A stretch of 64,000 bases of DNA from Membranipora membranacea (taxonomy: Eukaryota; Bryozoa; Gymnolaemata; Cheilostomatida; Membraniporidae): NCBI GenBank assembly GCA_914767715.1, contig OU612065.1, positions 31,434,001 through 31,498,000 on the forward strand, in the 5' to 3' direction. Below, piece by piece: positions 1-12,800 of the stretch (the first letter of the stretch is position 1; each line of letters begins with the position of its first letter). Under the pieces are notes generated by a model, which was not told where the DNA came from, searched no databases, and saw nothing but the letters and a program-made list of their open reading frames with translations. Made by a program: the position numbers and the translations under genes.

Positions 1-110
1 CGGAAGATTTCAGTTGAATTGTGGGACTGTTTAGTATCAATCAATCTTTTGTTCAAACCCTTATGCCACATAGACAACCCTCATCAACAATACTATTTTC
101 TGTTCTAAAG

Positions 111-269
111 GTATTCACAGATGCCAACTTGATGTACTGGAACCCTACCAGTACTATGCACTGTGGAGCGTGTGGTGTAGAAGCTGCTGCCATTAACAAA
201 GGATACAGCAAAGCTGATGTCACAGCTGCCTTCGGTGTTGTCGGTGTCAGCTGTGCCAATTGTAGATAG
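111..269 (+). CDS. 3' terminal exon of an unrecognised gene (partial)
   Basis: An open frame runs from a 3' splice site (TTCTGTTCTAAAG at 98-110, or the CACAG ending at 120) to a TAG stop at 267-269. It encodes about 50 residues with two short cysteine pairs: CGAC near the middle and CANC just before the stop. There is an Ala/Val/Gly-rich stretch between them. The upstream exons lie outside the window. I do not recognise the family. The paired cysteines and the splice-like 5' edge are the only evidence that this is coding. Confidence 0.4.
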   Translation, partial: VFTDANLMYWNPTSTMHCGACGVEAAAINKGYSKADVTAAFGVVGVSCANCR

Positions 270-966
270 ATTACACTAATGCCGATATTTTTATCCTATG
301 CCAGCGCTGTTAACAGGCTTGGATGTTACTCTCTCCCATAATGATATTATATTTTTATAATCTTTTTTTAATTATATTTGAAGTCATTTTAGGATACGAT
401 AGCTTCAAACTGTGATTTTACAACAGAGCTTTCTGTTGCTTTATATTCAATGCCAGTAAACATGTTTTATAAAAAAGTAAATACATAAAATAATGTATAC
501 ACAGAATAATACTTCAACAAAAAATTTTCGTTTACAAAAAAATAGATATTTTTATGTCAACATACATCCGTTTACTGCATCGTTGATCTTCTTTTATGTA
601 CTACGCATGCTATAACTCAAATAGCCTAGGTTGTGTCATTTGATCAAGATTGTCAAGGTTAACAATCGCAAATTTTTAAATCCAAATTATGAGAGTTAAG
701 AAAATACAATGTTCTTGGGAAACATTGAATGTTCACATTTCAGTCAATATTGAATCTGTAATGAAACTTTAATATGTGATAATAATATGAAATTTATGAT
801 GATGTTTGAATGATGGCAGAATAATTCATAGTTTTAAAACACTCATCTAGCAAAAAATAAAGGATAACACTGTTTGAGACCTTATCAGCTCCATGTGTAT
901 CAAGTTGAGAAAATGACACAAGAACTACACTTAATGAATGTTGTACTGTGTATCGATCAAGTCAAT
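270..966. other. Space between convergent genes; likely 3' UTRs
   Basis: AT-rich sequence with no supported ORF, lying between the + strand exon ending at 269 and the - strand gene ending at 967. An AATAAA at 856-861 could serve the + strand gene. On the - strand an ATTAAA (TTTAAT at about 767-772) could serve the cystine-knot gene about 200 nt past its stop. Confidence 0.4.
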
Positions 967-2142
967 TCAATTATACACATCCATACACCTGCAGCTATAC
1001 GGAATGGTCCTGGTGACTACCTTGAGATAACCACCTGAACTTTTTGAAACATTCTCCTTACTTGTGCCATAATATAACATATGCAGGTATATGGCATGTG
1101 TTTTATGAGGGACACAGCATTGTTTAGGCTCAGGTAGACCTTGCTTAGTCCAACGTGCAGAGATGATTTGTTGGAGGGTATCTCTCTTCCGATTACATTT
1201 CCCCTCACATACCGGTAGGAGGAGCACACTTCTTTGTGCGACACTATCGGTGCCACCTAGGTCAAATCTACGTACGACCACACGACATGGTCCTGGCCAT
1301 GCTTTGCTGCTAAAACACATTAGAAATATATCATGATTGTAATGCTGATAATTTGTTCATTCTATTCTAAGCAATCATAGATAGTGAATTAGGATGTCCA
1401 AATGTGAATTTTTTTCTCAATTCTACTCTGCAAAAGAGGGGCAATATTTTATGTTTGCACCAGGTATCTGCTGCAGACTGATGACAATATAAATGCGAAT
1501 TCAGCTTTTCAATATATTGAAACATACTGTGAAAAGTCAGGTGAGGGGGAGGGAATACCATGTCATATCAAAAATCAGATCAGTGATTGGAAACTGATGG
1601 CATGCAAAACTTTGCTTACCACTCACTGATTGGTCAATAGCTTATTGACTCCTCACCCTCAATTTGCTTTCTCTATTGAAAGTTTGGCAGTCTAGAATTC
1701 AATGACAGTTTCTGGATAGCGAAGCTTGTGTAGGGGTTGGGGCAGCACGTTTACTCAAAAGTGCTTCACACAAAATTTGTCTCCTCTGTACATTAGCTTG
1801 GGTGTATATGTCATTAGGTATCAACCAGGCTACACAATTGCGTTTGATCAGATGCAAGACTATTGACTATTATTAGACTTGAGAGTAGAGTTTCAGGTGA
1901 TCTCTTTGAATGTTTGCCCTTTGACAAAAACATAACTACCAGGTACTGTCTTCAAACAATTAGAAACTTGCCTCGCACTGAAGGATAACACACAAATAGC
2001 GCCCCCATTTCGCATGTCTTGTTATTCTAAATATAACAGATAAGTCAATGATGTAGCTACCTGATCATGTATGGGCGACGAAACGCTTCTATGTGTATCA
2101 CATACACAGTCAGCATAAGTGCTATTGTAACCGCAAGTTTAC
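967..2142 (-). CDS. Secreted cystine-knot (CTCK-like) factor, 5' end unresolved
   Basis: Two - strand exons join in phase: 2142-2061 and 1306-967, with the stop at 969-967. The first follows a long pyrimidine-rich acceptor and encodes a hydrophobic run (LAVTIALMLTVYVIHIEA) that looks like a signal peptide. An ATG inside it (2116) would give 131 aa. The fuller hydrophobic core suggests the true start is in an unseen upstream exon. The last exon carries the cystine-knot pattern: GPC, then VCEGKC (CxGxC), then QCCVP, then CRC (CxC) near the C-terminus. This resembles norrin/bursicon/glycoprotein-hormone type CTCK domains, which act as disulfide-bonded extracellular signals. The family cysteine after the CC pair appears to be missing (YLHMLYYG). 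Which subfamily it belongs to is not determined. Confidence 0.66.
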
Positions 2143-2193
2143 CTGGCAAAAAAAAAGGCAACATATCAGTACTTTTAACGCTGATACAAGGTA

Positions 2194-2536
2194 TATGATT
2201 AAAGCACCCCTTGGAGTAAGGTTCCCAACATCCATATAATTAAAGCACCCCTTGGAGTAAGGTTCCCAACTTCCATATAATTAAAGCACCCCTTGGAGTA
2301 AGGTTCCCAATTTCCATATAATTAAAGAACACTTTGGAGTAAGGTTCCCAACTTCCATATAATTAAAGCACCCCTTGGAGTAAGGTTCCCCACTTCCATA
2401 TAATTAAAGCACCCCTGGGAGTAAGGTTCCCCCCCCCTTGGAGTAAGGTTCAACCCCTTAGAGTAAGGTTCTCAACATCCATATAATTAAAGCACCCCTT
2501 GGAGTAAGGTTCCCCCCTTGGAGTAAGGTTCCCAAC
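2194..2536. repeat. 41-bp minisatellite
   Basis: About eight head-to-tail units, the full ones 41 bp, built on ATAATTAAAGCACCCCTTGG followed by AGTAAGGTTCCCAACTTC. Some units in the second half are shortened to the CCCCTTGGAGTAAGGTTC core. The array lies just upstream of the visible exons of the - strand cystine-knot gene. Confidence 0.93.
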
Positions 2537-3462
2537 TGGTACTGCCACACTTTTATTCAAAATGCAACACTAATTGTTTAAACAGCTTTAATAGAATTGT
2601 CGACAACATTTGAAAATCATATAACTTTTCTTTCTCTACGTCTCTCTCTTATTAGTGCTTTTCATAGGCTGTACTAACAATCTGTTGTGCTAGCATTTTT
2701 TATGGATCTAGCCAAGTCCAATAAAGAAATAGACTTCCGAATTGTCAAATATGAACCTTTTAATTGAATTTATGTCGATGGTTGTTCCCTCTTATTATGA
2801 AACTCGTTGTTCAACCTCGTTGTCCCAACTTTATGAAGTTTTGAGTTTTCAAATCAGCATTTCTCGGCCCGCAGGCAGCTGAGGAAGGTAAAACTTGAAT
2901 GTCCATGATAAGCATATCACTGGCCTTGTCTGCCTGTAGCTCATGACCTACGGTTTCGTGTCCATCTGATCACAGAAGATTTTGTAAACCCCTGCGTATG
3001 GGTGGATTCTTATTTGAAAAGTCACTCTGAATAAACTTGATACAGACAGAAATCTAGATGTGACAGAGAAACGGTTTTCAGATTCATGATCAACATTTTC
3101 ATTATATACCATTCTTTATCTGGCTTGACCGGGGAGAATGGTTTGAAGCACCTCCCCCATCTGTCTCTACTTTATAATACTAAAAATTTTGATGCAATAA
3201 TTTGTTTTCATGCTAAATTGATCCATCATGTTGTGCTTTCCAATATAACCCATGGACTAAGAACAGAATTCCATCACAAATAAATCCATCACAAAATTTT
3301 GTAAGAGGAAGGGAAGTTGTCTTCCTGTGTAGAGCACTTGCAGACCTCTAAATTAAATCTGATTGGCCAGTTTCGATCGGAAACTATAATAAAACTACTA
3401 ATTGTAATCACTGCAGTAGACCTGGACGCTAGGCTGAGATTCGCAGTTTTTCAAAATAAGAT

Positions 3463-3826
3463 CATTCTGCGCATGCTCAGCTCTGGGCATGAGCTGATCT
3501 CTGCAAAATTGAGCCTCGGAATTCCGAAGCCATCTGATTGGCTACCTGCTCTGGTGACATGCTCCCTAAAGCGTGCGTATTTGTTATTAATAGTTATCCT
3601 CTCTTGTCATTATTAGCTGATTTTGATTGACAGTTTATGCAGGGGATATCCCATTTCCCCTTTCCAAAGTTGCAATCAGAACCCAAACTAAACTCATTGT
3701 TCTTGCACGTGCGCAAATTCAAGTCACGCATGATGCATACTTAGCCTTACGACAGCTGCTTTGTGGCAATGATAGCCTAGTTTATCAGTGATCTACATGC
3801 CCAGTCAGATCACGAGAGTCAGTATG
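3463..3826 (+). mobile_element. 364-bp non-autonomous DNA transposon, copy 1
   Basis: Begins CATTCTGCGCATGCTCAG and ends GAGAGTCAGTATG, so the termini match over about 7 bp (CATWCTG). It is flanked by perfect 9-bp direct repeats AAATAAGAT at 3454-3462 and 3827-3835. A second copy at 31141-31503 has a different perfect 9-bp duplication, which fixes the boundaries. No coding capacity. A 9-bp duplication is typical of Mutator-like elements; the superfamily is inferred from that alone. Confidence 0.85.
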
Positions 3827-4229
3827 AAATAAGATTATTTTTTCTATTAAAGTAGTTTGAGTATATGATTAGTCGGGCTTTGCTGTTACCAAGAGTGGAA
3901 AAGTCAAATTATCAAGTTTGAAGTGTAAAGTTTGCATCTCAATGCCTCAACAAGGTTTTTAGAAAGATTCACTTATTGGCAACACCATTTGCTTACTGAT
4001 ATTTCCTCCCTTTTGATCACAAGCTATCCTCCTATGGTGTACCTGAATCTCATGACTTCCTTGCTTCTAACTAATATGATGTCAATACTCACATGCCCAG
4101 GGTAGTAGATTTAGTTTGTAGACTTCTTATTATTGACTGACTGGTGGCTTCTGTTCATGGATGATGATGTGGTAGTGATAGGCCAGCCAACAAATTGATG
4201 GACTCATACAGTCTTTGTGTTTGCATATA

Positions 4230-4417
4230 CAGTGTAAGCTGGTTAATTCAAACTTTATAATTCACAACTCCTGTTTATTCAGACAAGACAAGGAAAATTG
4301 GTCCCTCCAGCAATAAGCCAGATTTCAATGCATTTTAATGTCGCTTAATTCAAACTTTTGCTTAATAAGAAAAAATTGATGCGGTAGTCTGAGGTTTGAA
4401 TTAAGTGAACTGCACTG
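4230..4417 (+). mobile_element. pogo/Tigger-like MITE, copy 1
   Basis: A 188-bp element starting CAGTGTAAGCTGGTTAATTC and ending GAATTAAGTGAACTGCACTG, with TA on both sides (4228-4229 and 4418-4419). CAGTG termini and a TA target duplication are characteristic of pogo-group Tc1/mariner elements. A related copy in the opposite orientation lies at 23045-23219. Confidence 0.8.
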
Positions 4418-4496
4418 TACTTTTCATTTATCAAATGTCATGGTGGTTGGTACCAAAATATGTAAATCGTGAATAGCATTACTTGATTACAAGCAG

Positions 4497-4691
4497 CATA
4501 GGACTGCCGCAGTTCCTGATTTTGGTGTGTGTGGGGTGGGAAGGATGAAAGCTCTATTCGCTTTGCAGTTTGAAATCAACTCTGAACATGAACTTTTAAC
4601 TGCTAAAGTTGGATCAAAGCGAATAGAGCTTTCATCCTTCTCACCCCCCATCCACACCAAGCCCAAAATCAGGAACTGCGGCAGTCCTATG
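4497..4691. mobile_element. Foldback MITE with about 75-bp inverted repeats
   Basis: Left end CATAGGACTGCCGCAGTTCC and right end GGAACTGCGGCAGTCCTATG are exact complements, and the arms stay paired for about 75 bp around a short centre. Flanks ACAAGCAG and GTAAGCAG agree at 6 of 8 positions, consistent with an eroded 8-bp target duplication (hAT-like). An open frame across it is an accident of the palindrome. Confidence 0.85.
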
Positions 4692-5274
4692 GTAAGCAGT
4701 GGTCTTCTTAGAATTCTTTCTTTGTTCGATCTCTACTCTTTGAGTTGATAGTGTCCCAACTCGCTATGATGCAGTCAACAAGGAGCTCTTTTGCAATATT
4801 CATATTAAGTTAAACAAATCTATGAATGTTGAGTATAACATTTATGTAGAACTGTATATTGATTACATTGATGATATGATTGATGTCTGGTCAAGCAGAG
4901 ACAGTTTCACATAGTTGTTTTTTCTAACACTGACTGCAAGCCCTAAGCCAATGGCCCCAGGCCTGATTTTGTTTTATCTAACTGATAAACTAGAAGTCTT
5001 TAACAATCGTTAGTTTTCAATGGTTGCAAACCTGCAGGACTTGGATGTTAAACTAATGCTGACAAAGTATTTTATTCAAGTCAGGTCATTCATCGGCTCA
5101 TGAAATTCCACATAAGCGACAAGTTGATTTGAAGCATGTAAATGGTTAGGCCTATGGACTACTGCGTCTACTTGGTTTTCACAACAAAAACACATCATAG
5201 TGATCATACCTCAATGCTTATTATGAATGAGACCGGTTGTTTGTAGAGGTTTGATGTGAACATATGATGGTGTG

Positions 5275-8200
5275 ATGGCATTGACACATCTGGAACTCAG
5301 TAATATTGCCTCATGTACCATCAAAGGAGGAAAATGTTGGAATCATTCAACATGGCTAGGCGATGATACAGAGTCATTAATTCTTACTGATGGCATCAAA
5401 TCGAGAAGGCTGAACATCTCAGATGGCAGTATTACCAAACATATCCCCCTGATTGATCGGCTTATCAATGAGAGCAAGTCTACTTCTGTCAGCTGCTGTG
5501 GTTAGTAAACCTTTGCTATACACATCCTCTCAATAGATGACGCGACTGAGCCAAAGAAACAATTACTAGATTGCTTTACCTTCCTTAGAAATAAGTACCA
5601 CCGTATATCGTGCGAACCTCATTCTTACTTTCGATTGTGTCAATGTCTTACCTCTCGTACCAATGCTTTCTTGCACAGGTAAATATCTAATCGGCATCAA
5701 AAAGACTGGCGAAGTGTTTGTCTGGAATTATGCCAAAAACGTGGTTTTCTCTCTTCTTGGAATCGATGCCATTAAGGACAAAGGTATGTTATTCTGTACA
5801 GAAACATACTGATTTTTTGTGCCATTTGTTGACTACTAGGCCAGACAAACAAATTTATTTTGGGAGAGGTCTTTTTATGCTATTATGATTCCGTAGTGAG
5901 CAAAAGTAGTATTTTTTTGATAATAGTGGGGAAGGAAGTTGCAGGGTTGGTTACAGCTTCTATTCAAATACCAACTTTCTTCAGTTGAATTGTACGCATA
6001 GGTCTGTCGACAAAGCCATGATCAACCCAGCCCTCTAGTCAACCTTACCTTGCTGTCTGTCTAATAAACTATGTAACATGAATCTATATCCAAATTTTAT
6101 AGAGATAGATATACAGATAAGTGTAGCCGACTATGGAAATGCTATCGACAATATACTCATCACTAAGAGCAGTAATCAGCATTACTTATGGGTGAGGCAG
6201 AGAGATAACACCAGACTGAAGCTCAGACATCCTCCTAAGCAGACCCATATAGAGGGGAGATGGTATACACTGGATGTACGCCTCGGTGTAGAGTTACCAG
6301 ATGTGTCTAATCATGAGGCTGTTGTTGATCAGTATGTTGGTGAAAAGGTAATGTATGATAAGAATATGTAGTACATGTCCCAATGCTGTATACAGGTAAC
6401 ACTAGTAAAACTTAAGTTAATAATGTTGATCTCCTGAGTACTATTATATAACATTGAGTTTACAAGGACTGAATCTCTATTTATGGATGTTAGATAGACA
6501 CAATCATATTTGCGAAGAATACACAACAACCCAGTGTTCATTATTTTCCTCCACTTTACTAGACTGGGATCCAGTCCAACAAACCGAAACCCATCAGCCA
6601 ATCAAAACACAAGCACATGGGACCATTTATAAAGTTACAATAATAGTGATACATGAGTAGATAACACCACGGAAGCAATATCCAGCATCACCAATAATAC
6701 AGACAAGGCCTCATTGCTGGCCTGAATCCCAGGCTACCACTTTACATGCAACTAGGCTTGCGGCTGTATCACTGCGTTCTACTCTGTGCAAGTTTAGCTG
6801 ATGGATGACATGATGATACACTGGTATTAAAACTGTGAAGTGTGATGGATAGATTTTCTTACATTCAACTGTATATATGTGACATGATCTGAATAATTTA
6901 TACAACAATATGCAGTAACCGCCATCAACAGTGCGCATTATAAACAGTTCAGAATTCTTACCTCGATATCTCTTGTTTTCCTAGATATTTCTCTCCAGTA
7001 CAGCTTTTATTGACAACACAGGAGTGTTGCAACTGTCTACACTCTTTGTTAACACTGCTCCATCTATGTATGGGCAAAGGTATGTGTGAAATACTCAATC
7101 AAATAAAGCTATTTTTGGTACAAAAATATAAAATATCTCAAGATGTTTCAACAATCGCTTACATCAAGAGCTAGCTCAGCTGCTTGCTATCATGCAGCTA
7201 CATAACTGGCTGACAGCTGTCCAAATTTTGGTGTGAAAAGTTTGCCTGTATTGAGTCAAATTTTGAAATTTTTTTGACCATGTTGTGACATACCCAAAAT
7301 TTTGAAAAAACTTTGAAAATAAAGTTCAAAGTGTTTGCAAAAAATGGTGACCTAACTGTAGCGTTGCTATAGTCTTTATTCTGACCAAAGTTATTATGAT
7401 GCGGATAAATTACAACAAAAGAATTTCTTAGTCTTTGCTGGTGTTTAAATCACAAAGGAAACTGGCCATCTAACTTACATTCCACATTTATCTGACAATA
7501 CATTTATTTTTTTCCAGGGTAGCTCCATACACAGAATGGTATAGTCAGTCCTTGGCTGGTTCCGCCGATATACCCATCACGACCACTCCTGAACTACTCC
7601 TCGTCCGATACGCCCCTACCACACCACTCTGTGCTGTCATAATCAACCAGGTGTCCGTAAGAGATCAATGTGTCCTCTTCGTCTCTCCTCAGCATGACTA
7701 CCAGGTGTCCGCCAACCTGAGATGTCTCCGAGATTCCCCTACAAGTGGTCGCAGGTATGTATCCATGTTTTAGTTTTCCTCTATAAAGGGGCATTGAGGG
7801 ATGCACTGGTGCAAAATTCCACGATAGAAAAAAAGTAATCATAAATAAAGATTTGACATTAAACCAGGGAGTTACAGTTTTCAAACTCCTTGATTAAACA
7901 AATCGTTAACACAACTGTATTAATAAAAGTTATATCACAGTCATATTGAAGAATTAATACACTGCTAGTGCTCACGTTTAGAGTTGTCTCCAAGCGACAC
8001 TCATAGTTGACTTGATAACACAGTGTCACAAATCCACCTGATAAAGGATCTGAGCGCCCCAACTACCAGGCTAAGCCAGTTCTATGGAATATTAACATTC
8101 GACAGGATGAGATTTAACTTGCATGTTTTCTATGCCAGCTTGTTCATGTTATCATTCCTTAGATCCTCCACCAGAGTGGTTATACTATCAGCACAACCAA

Positions 8201-9815
8201 TGTGTGGTTCTGCAGACTAGTGAAATAAAGTTACATTGAACATCATCTGCCTGTAGATGTATCAATTATATAAGCTGCATGGATTTGGAGATTGATTGTT
8301 GGTAGTGTCCCTCAGTATGGCCTTCTATATTAGAGTCCTGTCGATCGATAAGCTTTGCTATCTTAAAGTATTATACATTGGTAAGCCCTTCAATATTAAA
8401 ATATTTTACATTGGCAAGCCCTTCAATATTTCAGTATTGTACATCGGTAAGCTCTTCTATATTACAGTCCTATTTGGATATCAGATGTTAAGTGGACATA
8501 TAACAGTCTCTTACTGGTTATCCTTACACAGTCTGGTTGTGTAGCCGTACTATCCAGACTTGGTAACCCTCTATATATAACTACTAGAGAGATGTCACTG
8601 TCGGGAGGATGTGACCATCTACTCTCTCTACTCCCCAGGAACGTCAGCAGGTCAGTTCTACTTCAGTTTTAAAAAGTTATGATTCAATCTATCCCTTGGA
8701 TGTTGCAGGAAAATAATAACCTTCAGTCATGTCCAGGCCATTATCTGATCAAATAAGTCTCGTCATATGTTCAACTTGATCAATGGAAGTTTCAAACTGA
8801 CTATGAATGAAACAATTTAATGATTGCTTTCTCACAGCTCTGCATCTGTCCCAATTAATTTTGCTCTGACTAATATTTTGTATTAGTTGTGAATATTCTC
8901 TTTGACCCTCTAGTCCTACCTAGATAATGACTAAGATATGTGATTTAAGCTGACAGTGGATTCAGATATGATTCAAGGGTTGAGAAATCCTTACCAACTA
9001 CAAAGCCAGGAGCAACAAAAGATTGAAATAATATACAGCAATTATCTCATATACTGGGTGTTCTTCATTCATCAGTTTTTATCTACTTTCATTTAATCTG
9101 CTTTCTTTTGCCAAATAGTGTGAAGAAAAGTCGTGGACTGAACAGAAGTCTGTCCCTGACCTCAGCAGCTGAGAGATACGTTTCCTTGTCATGTCATCAT
9201 AAGTCTATGAAGTTCCTTATCACTGATGGGTAAGTAAACTGCAACTGATCATTCATTGTTGATATGAACGGGACTTGCTAGAGGTCTCCATTCCTAAATT
9301 TCTCACTCCTTGACAGAAATTATTAACATTAACATGAGTGAACAATTCAAACAAATCTGCCTAACCAAGGGACCTAAAGAGAGAGGATTTCAAGCTAAGG
9401 GATAGCGATGATTCCAAAAAAAAACATTCTGATTGGAAACCCCCACCCACTTGTTTTGCGAACTGTTGACATTTTGTTAGGCGGATTTTAACCTGTAAAT
9501 CAGCTTTATTGTAAATGCATATGAAAATGTGGTACAGGACGCCTTCAGATTGAGGTTATATTGTAATCATTCCTTGACTGTATGCCCTTGCCCGCATTCT
9601 CTTGTGACCGCTCAGCTTTCACAATATCTTACCTATCAATTTTGTAACAAAACCTTTCCGTTGCAGAGTTGAGATAATGATATTCCAGATCCCGGAGGAT
9701 GTGACAACTCGATCACTAGCCATGGCTATGCTATCAGATGTTAGGAGTACACGCCAGGATAGACTGAAACAAGTGGCATCTGCTGCCCTCTCACTTACAC
9801 AGTCATCCACACATG
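5275..9815 (+). CDS. CPLANE1: CPLANE1 exons 1-8: N-terminal WD40-like region (aa 1 to ~450)
   Basis: Exons: 5275-5500, 5679-5783, 6103-6347, 6985-7079, 7518-7754, 8468-8650, 9119-9229, 9667-9815. The first two encode STWLGDDTESLIL and LIGIKKTGEVFVWNYAKN, matching the start of the propeller-like N-terminus of CPLANE1. Exon 3 has VADYGNAIDNILITKSSNQ, the next blade. Exon 6 uses the acceptor ending at 8467: this gives SPIWISDVKWTYNSLLL in frame, whereas the later AG at 8531 would break the phase. Exon 7 ends in KSMKFLITDG, equivalent to the family's ISDG motif. Confidence 0.9.
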
Positions 9816-12800
9816 GTATGTACTGTTCTGTAGTTAGCTAGAACCAAAGAAATAGAAGGAGCCGCTCCATTTTTCGTGAATCTCCTGTATATAAGAAATC
9901 AGTGGTAGGGATTTGTTCAAGAAAGATTTAGAATGAACTTAATGGGCTAGCTGAAAAACATAACATAACAAGCTAAAAATCCCTACCACTGATGGCGTCA
10001 ACCAGTAATAACGTAAACCGGAAAAACCGAGTAGGCATCTATTTATCGATGTCTATGGCTAGAACCAAATCAAGTTTCCTGGCGTGGAGTTTTGGCTTGA
10101 GCAATTTCAGCTACATATGACACTTTGTCCTGGGGAAACTGAAATGAATTGAATTAGCTTGTTCCATGAACATATGCTTTTTTGTATTGACCAAGTTCAT
10201 ATGTCTGATTACCACTTTTGTTGCGACAATTTTGAATGACCTGGACAATGGAGTTGTTTATAGTGGACAGGTAACTATGCTGTTTGCCATTGCAGATCTC
10301 GAGTCTTCGCTGAGAGGCACTCAAGAGCTTCCACAAGATTCAGAACTAAAGACTTTGATACAGATATGGTGCCTTCTCATCTCGTCCGATCAGTGGTCCA
10401 GAGAGCTCAAGGACGTCTCTAACGAGGTCATCAGACACATTGCTGAGATAATACACTGTCAAATAGACCCTAATAACATACAGCTGAGTGCTATAAGGAT
10501 TGTCAGGACTGCTGTTACTCTTGTCACTATGGTAACCATAGACTCACAACGTCAGCACATGTTACCAGCAAGTGTTAAACTTATATCACTTCTGGTTAGG
10601 ATATTGTTAGGGGAGGACAACTTTAGTGTGAACACAAGAGTAACGCTAGCTAAGATAACTTATGTACTCATCAAAGTATGTGAAGGAATACTAACAAGGT
10701 TAGTTGTAATTCTCACTACATAATGATGTTAATGACCGCTTGGGTTGGTTGGTCAGACAGCGTAGTATTTACGGCTAAGCCATACTGAAACACGAACTGA
10801 GAACAATACATGTATCAGCTTGAACTGTGGCTAATCATTCCTGATTTCCATTGTGACGCATATTTTGTGCATTGCTCTAACCGGTGTTCCATGGAGTCAA
10901 ATAAGACCACACTGATATGTAATTGTCACCATCAGCTATCAAATTTATGTGCATTTTGTTTCTGAGTCCATCTAAGTTCATTGTGGTTATTGTTTTTAGT
11001 TTTGTTCATTGATATGACCCGTACATGTTAAGATTCTGACCAACATATTATCATTTCCTCTGTTCAGACTATAAAGATATAAATGATGTTGATGGTTCAG
11101 ACTGCAAACTCCATGTAGTCTGAGGTAATTTGTTGAAGCATAGTGTTTATTGTTGTAGGACATACACTGCATTACCTGTTGCTGATTCTCAGACTAGCTC
11201 AGATAGCAGGTTACAGACTAACATCACACATGAGGTAGTGGGTAACACACTGTCTGTGTATGAGAAGGTGATTCCACATGAGGATATCACTGGTATAGAA
11301 GATCCTACTGCTGAGAATATCAGTCTGTCTGTTAGACAGAGCTCTCTACCTACTAAATGGTGAGACAGGCTTTCAGGGTCACCCACATTCTCTGTCTTGG
11401 CAATATGTGGTGGCTAAGTCTAAGTCAGGTTGTTGTCTGTGATAGGATGGTGGCCGCCTAATAGCCAATCAGGTCAGAGCCAACACATGGCTACCTAGGC
11501 CCTGTTTGGTTGTATTCACGAGTGGTCTATTGGTTAAGGGTACTGACTTGTGATCTTTGAGGTCCAGGTTCAAATCCCGGCGCCGTCAGTTGTTTGTGAT
11601 TTGGTACTGGCACGCCATTCATCCTAGCCAGGTTCTTGCGGAACGGGACTAAAAATATCGGAGGCCCACTGTGTGATTGTACACCCCACACGCAATAAAA
11701 AGAACCCCCTCTGCCTCTTTGATATGAAGAGTAGCCGAGTTTCCTGCGGGCATGGGTATAGGGTACGGCATGAGTACTTAGGGTCCAGTACCTGCTCCCA
11801 AGAGAGGATAACTCTCTCCACTTCAAAGATGAATATTGGTTGTATTAATATGGATGATACGGAACTCAATTGATCAACAACCACTGGTCTCAAGTGTTAT
11901 CAATGAGTAGATAACTATCAATCAGTTTAACCATTTTACCTCGCTTTGAATTACCATATCTAACTCATGACCGAATCCACTCTCCTACATTTTTAGCTTA
12001 GCGCCTCTCTATCAGAAAATTCAGAAGCATTTGATGAAGTTGTACAGACTTCAAGATGAGGATACAGACACTATATCTATACATAATATACTAGAGGCGG
12101 TGCAGAGCTCTCTACAGCATACCGCACAACAGCAGCATCTACCGGCAGCAGTCAATAGTGTGTGGCTACAGAGTGATATACTCAGCCTGGAGGGATTCCA
12201 CAGCTCGGCTGTAAGAGAATGGCTCACTAAATACAGAGGTATGTGAGGTATGTGTAGGCCAAGTTTGATCAGATTTGCCTGTATTTGGAGTTGCTCCCCC
12301 TCCACTTGTCACGCCGCCGGGAAGTAACTGGAATGCAGGTAAATTTGATCAAACTTGATCTAGAGTGATGCAGATTGTTGCTGAAAACGAACTTATAACT
12401 GCTCCAACATTGCCAGGTATTAGTTGATATTGGCATTTCATTTCCAATCATAGACCCAACATGCGGGGATGTAGTTGGTAATCAAATGCCAATACCAACA
12501 GCCCGGGCATTGTTCGAGCACTTGAACTACTGATACGTGTGAAATTTGGGTATTTGAATATCACACGCTTGGTTGTGAAGCTGCTATGGTGTGGTGGGAG
12601 CGCCACTTGGTGATAACTGAATATCTCTTCCAATAAAAAAAGAAAGTGATTTTATTCTGTTGGGGAGACTGGGATGCCTTCTTTCATTTTCCTTGTGACT
12701 AGTGAGGTACTATGGAACTATGTCACTAGTCCTTAGTCTAGCGATAAGTTATTTATATCTTTTTAATTACAGAAGCTGGATTGAGTCAAAGCCGTCTGTC

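Larger units (their letters stand above)
2537..5274. other. Intergenic region with three DNA transposon insertions
   Basis: Apart from the three elements listed separately (3463-3826, 4230-4417, 4497-4691) I see no coding exon on either strand. The 3' part must contain the promoter and 5' UTR of CPLANE1, but I could not assign a TATA box or initiator. Confidence 0.5.

Noticed and set aside
8532-8650. Later acceptor (TTACACAG at 8524-8531) for CPLANE1 exon 6
   Set aside because: It would break the phase with exon 5 and lose the conserved SDVKWTYNSLLL segment; the acceptor ending at 8467 fits both.
11522-11600. A functional tRNA gene
   Set aside because: A- and B-box-like sequences are present but the arms do not form a cloverleaf and a SINE body follows; the same holds for the loci at 16153, 25030, 33733, 47252 and 53264.
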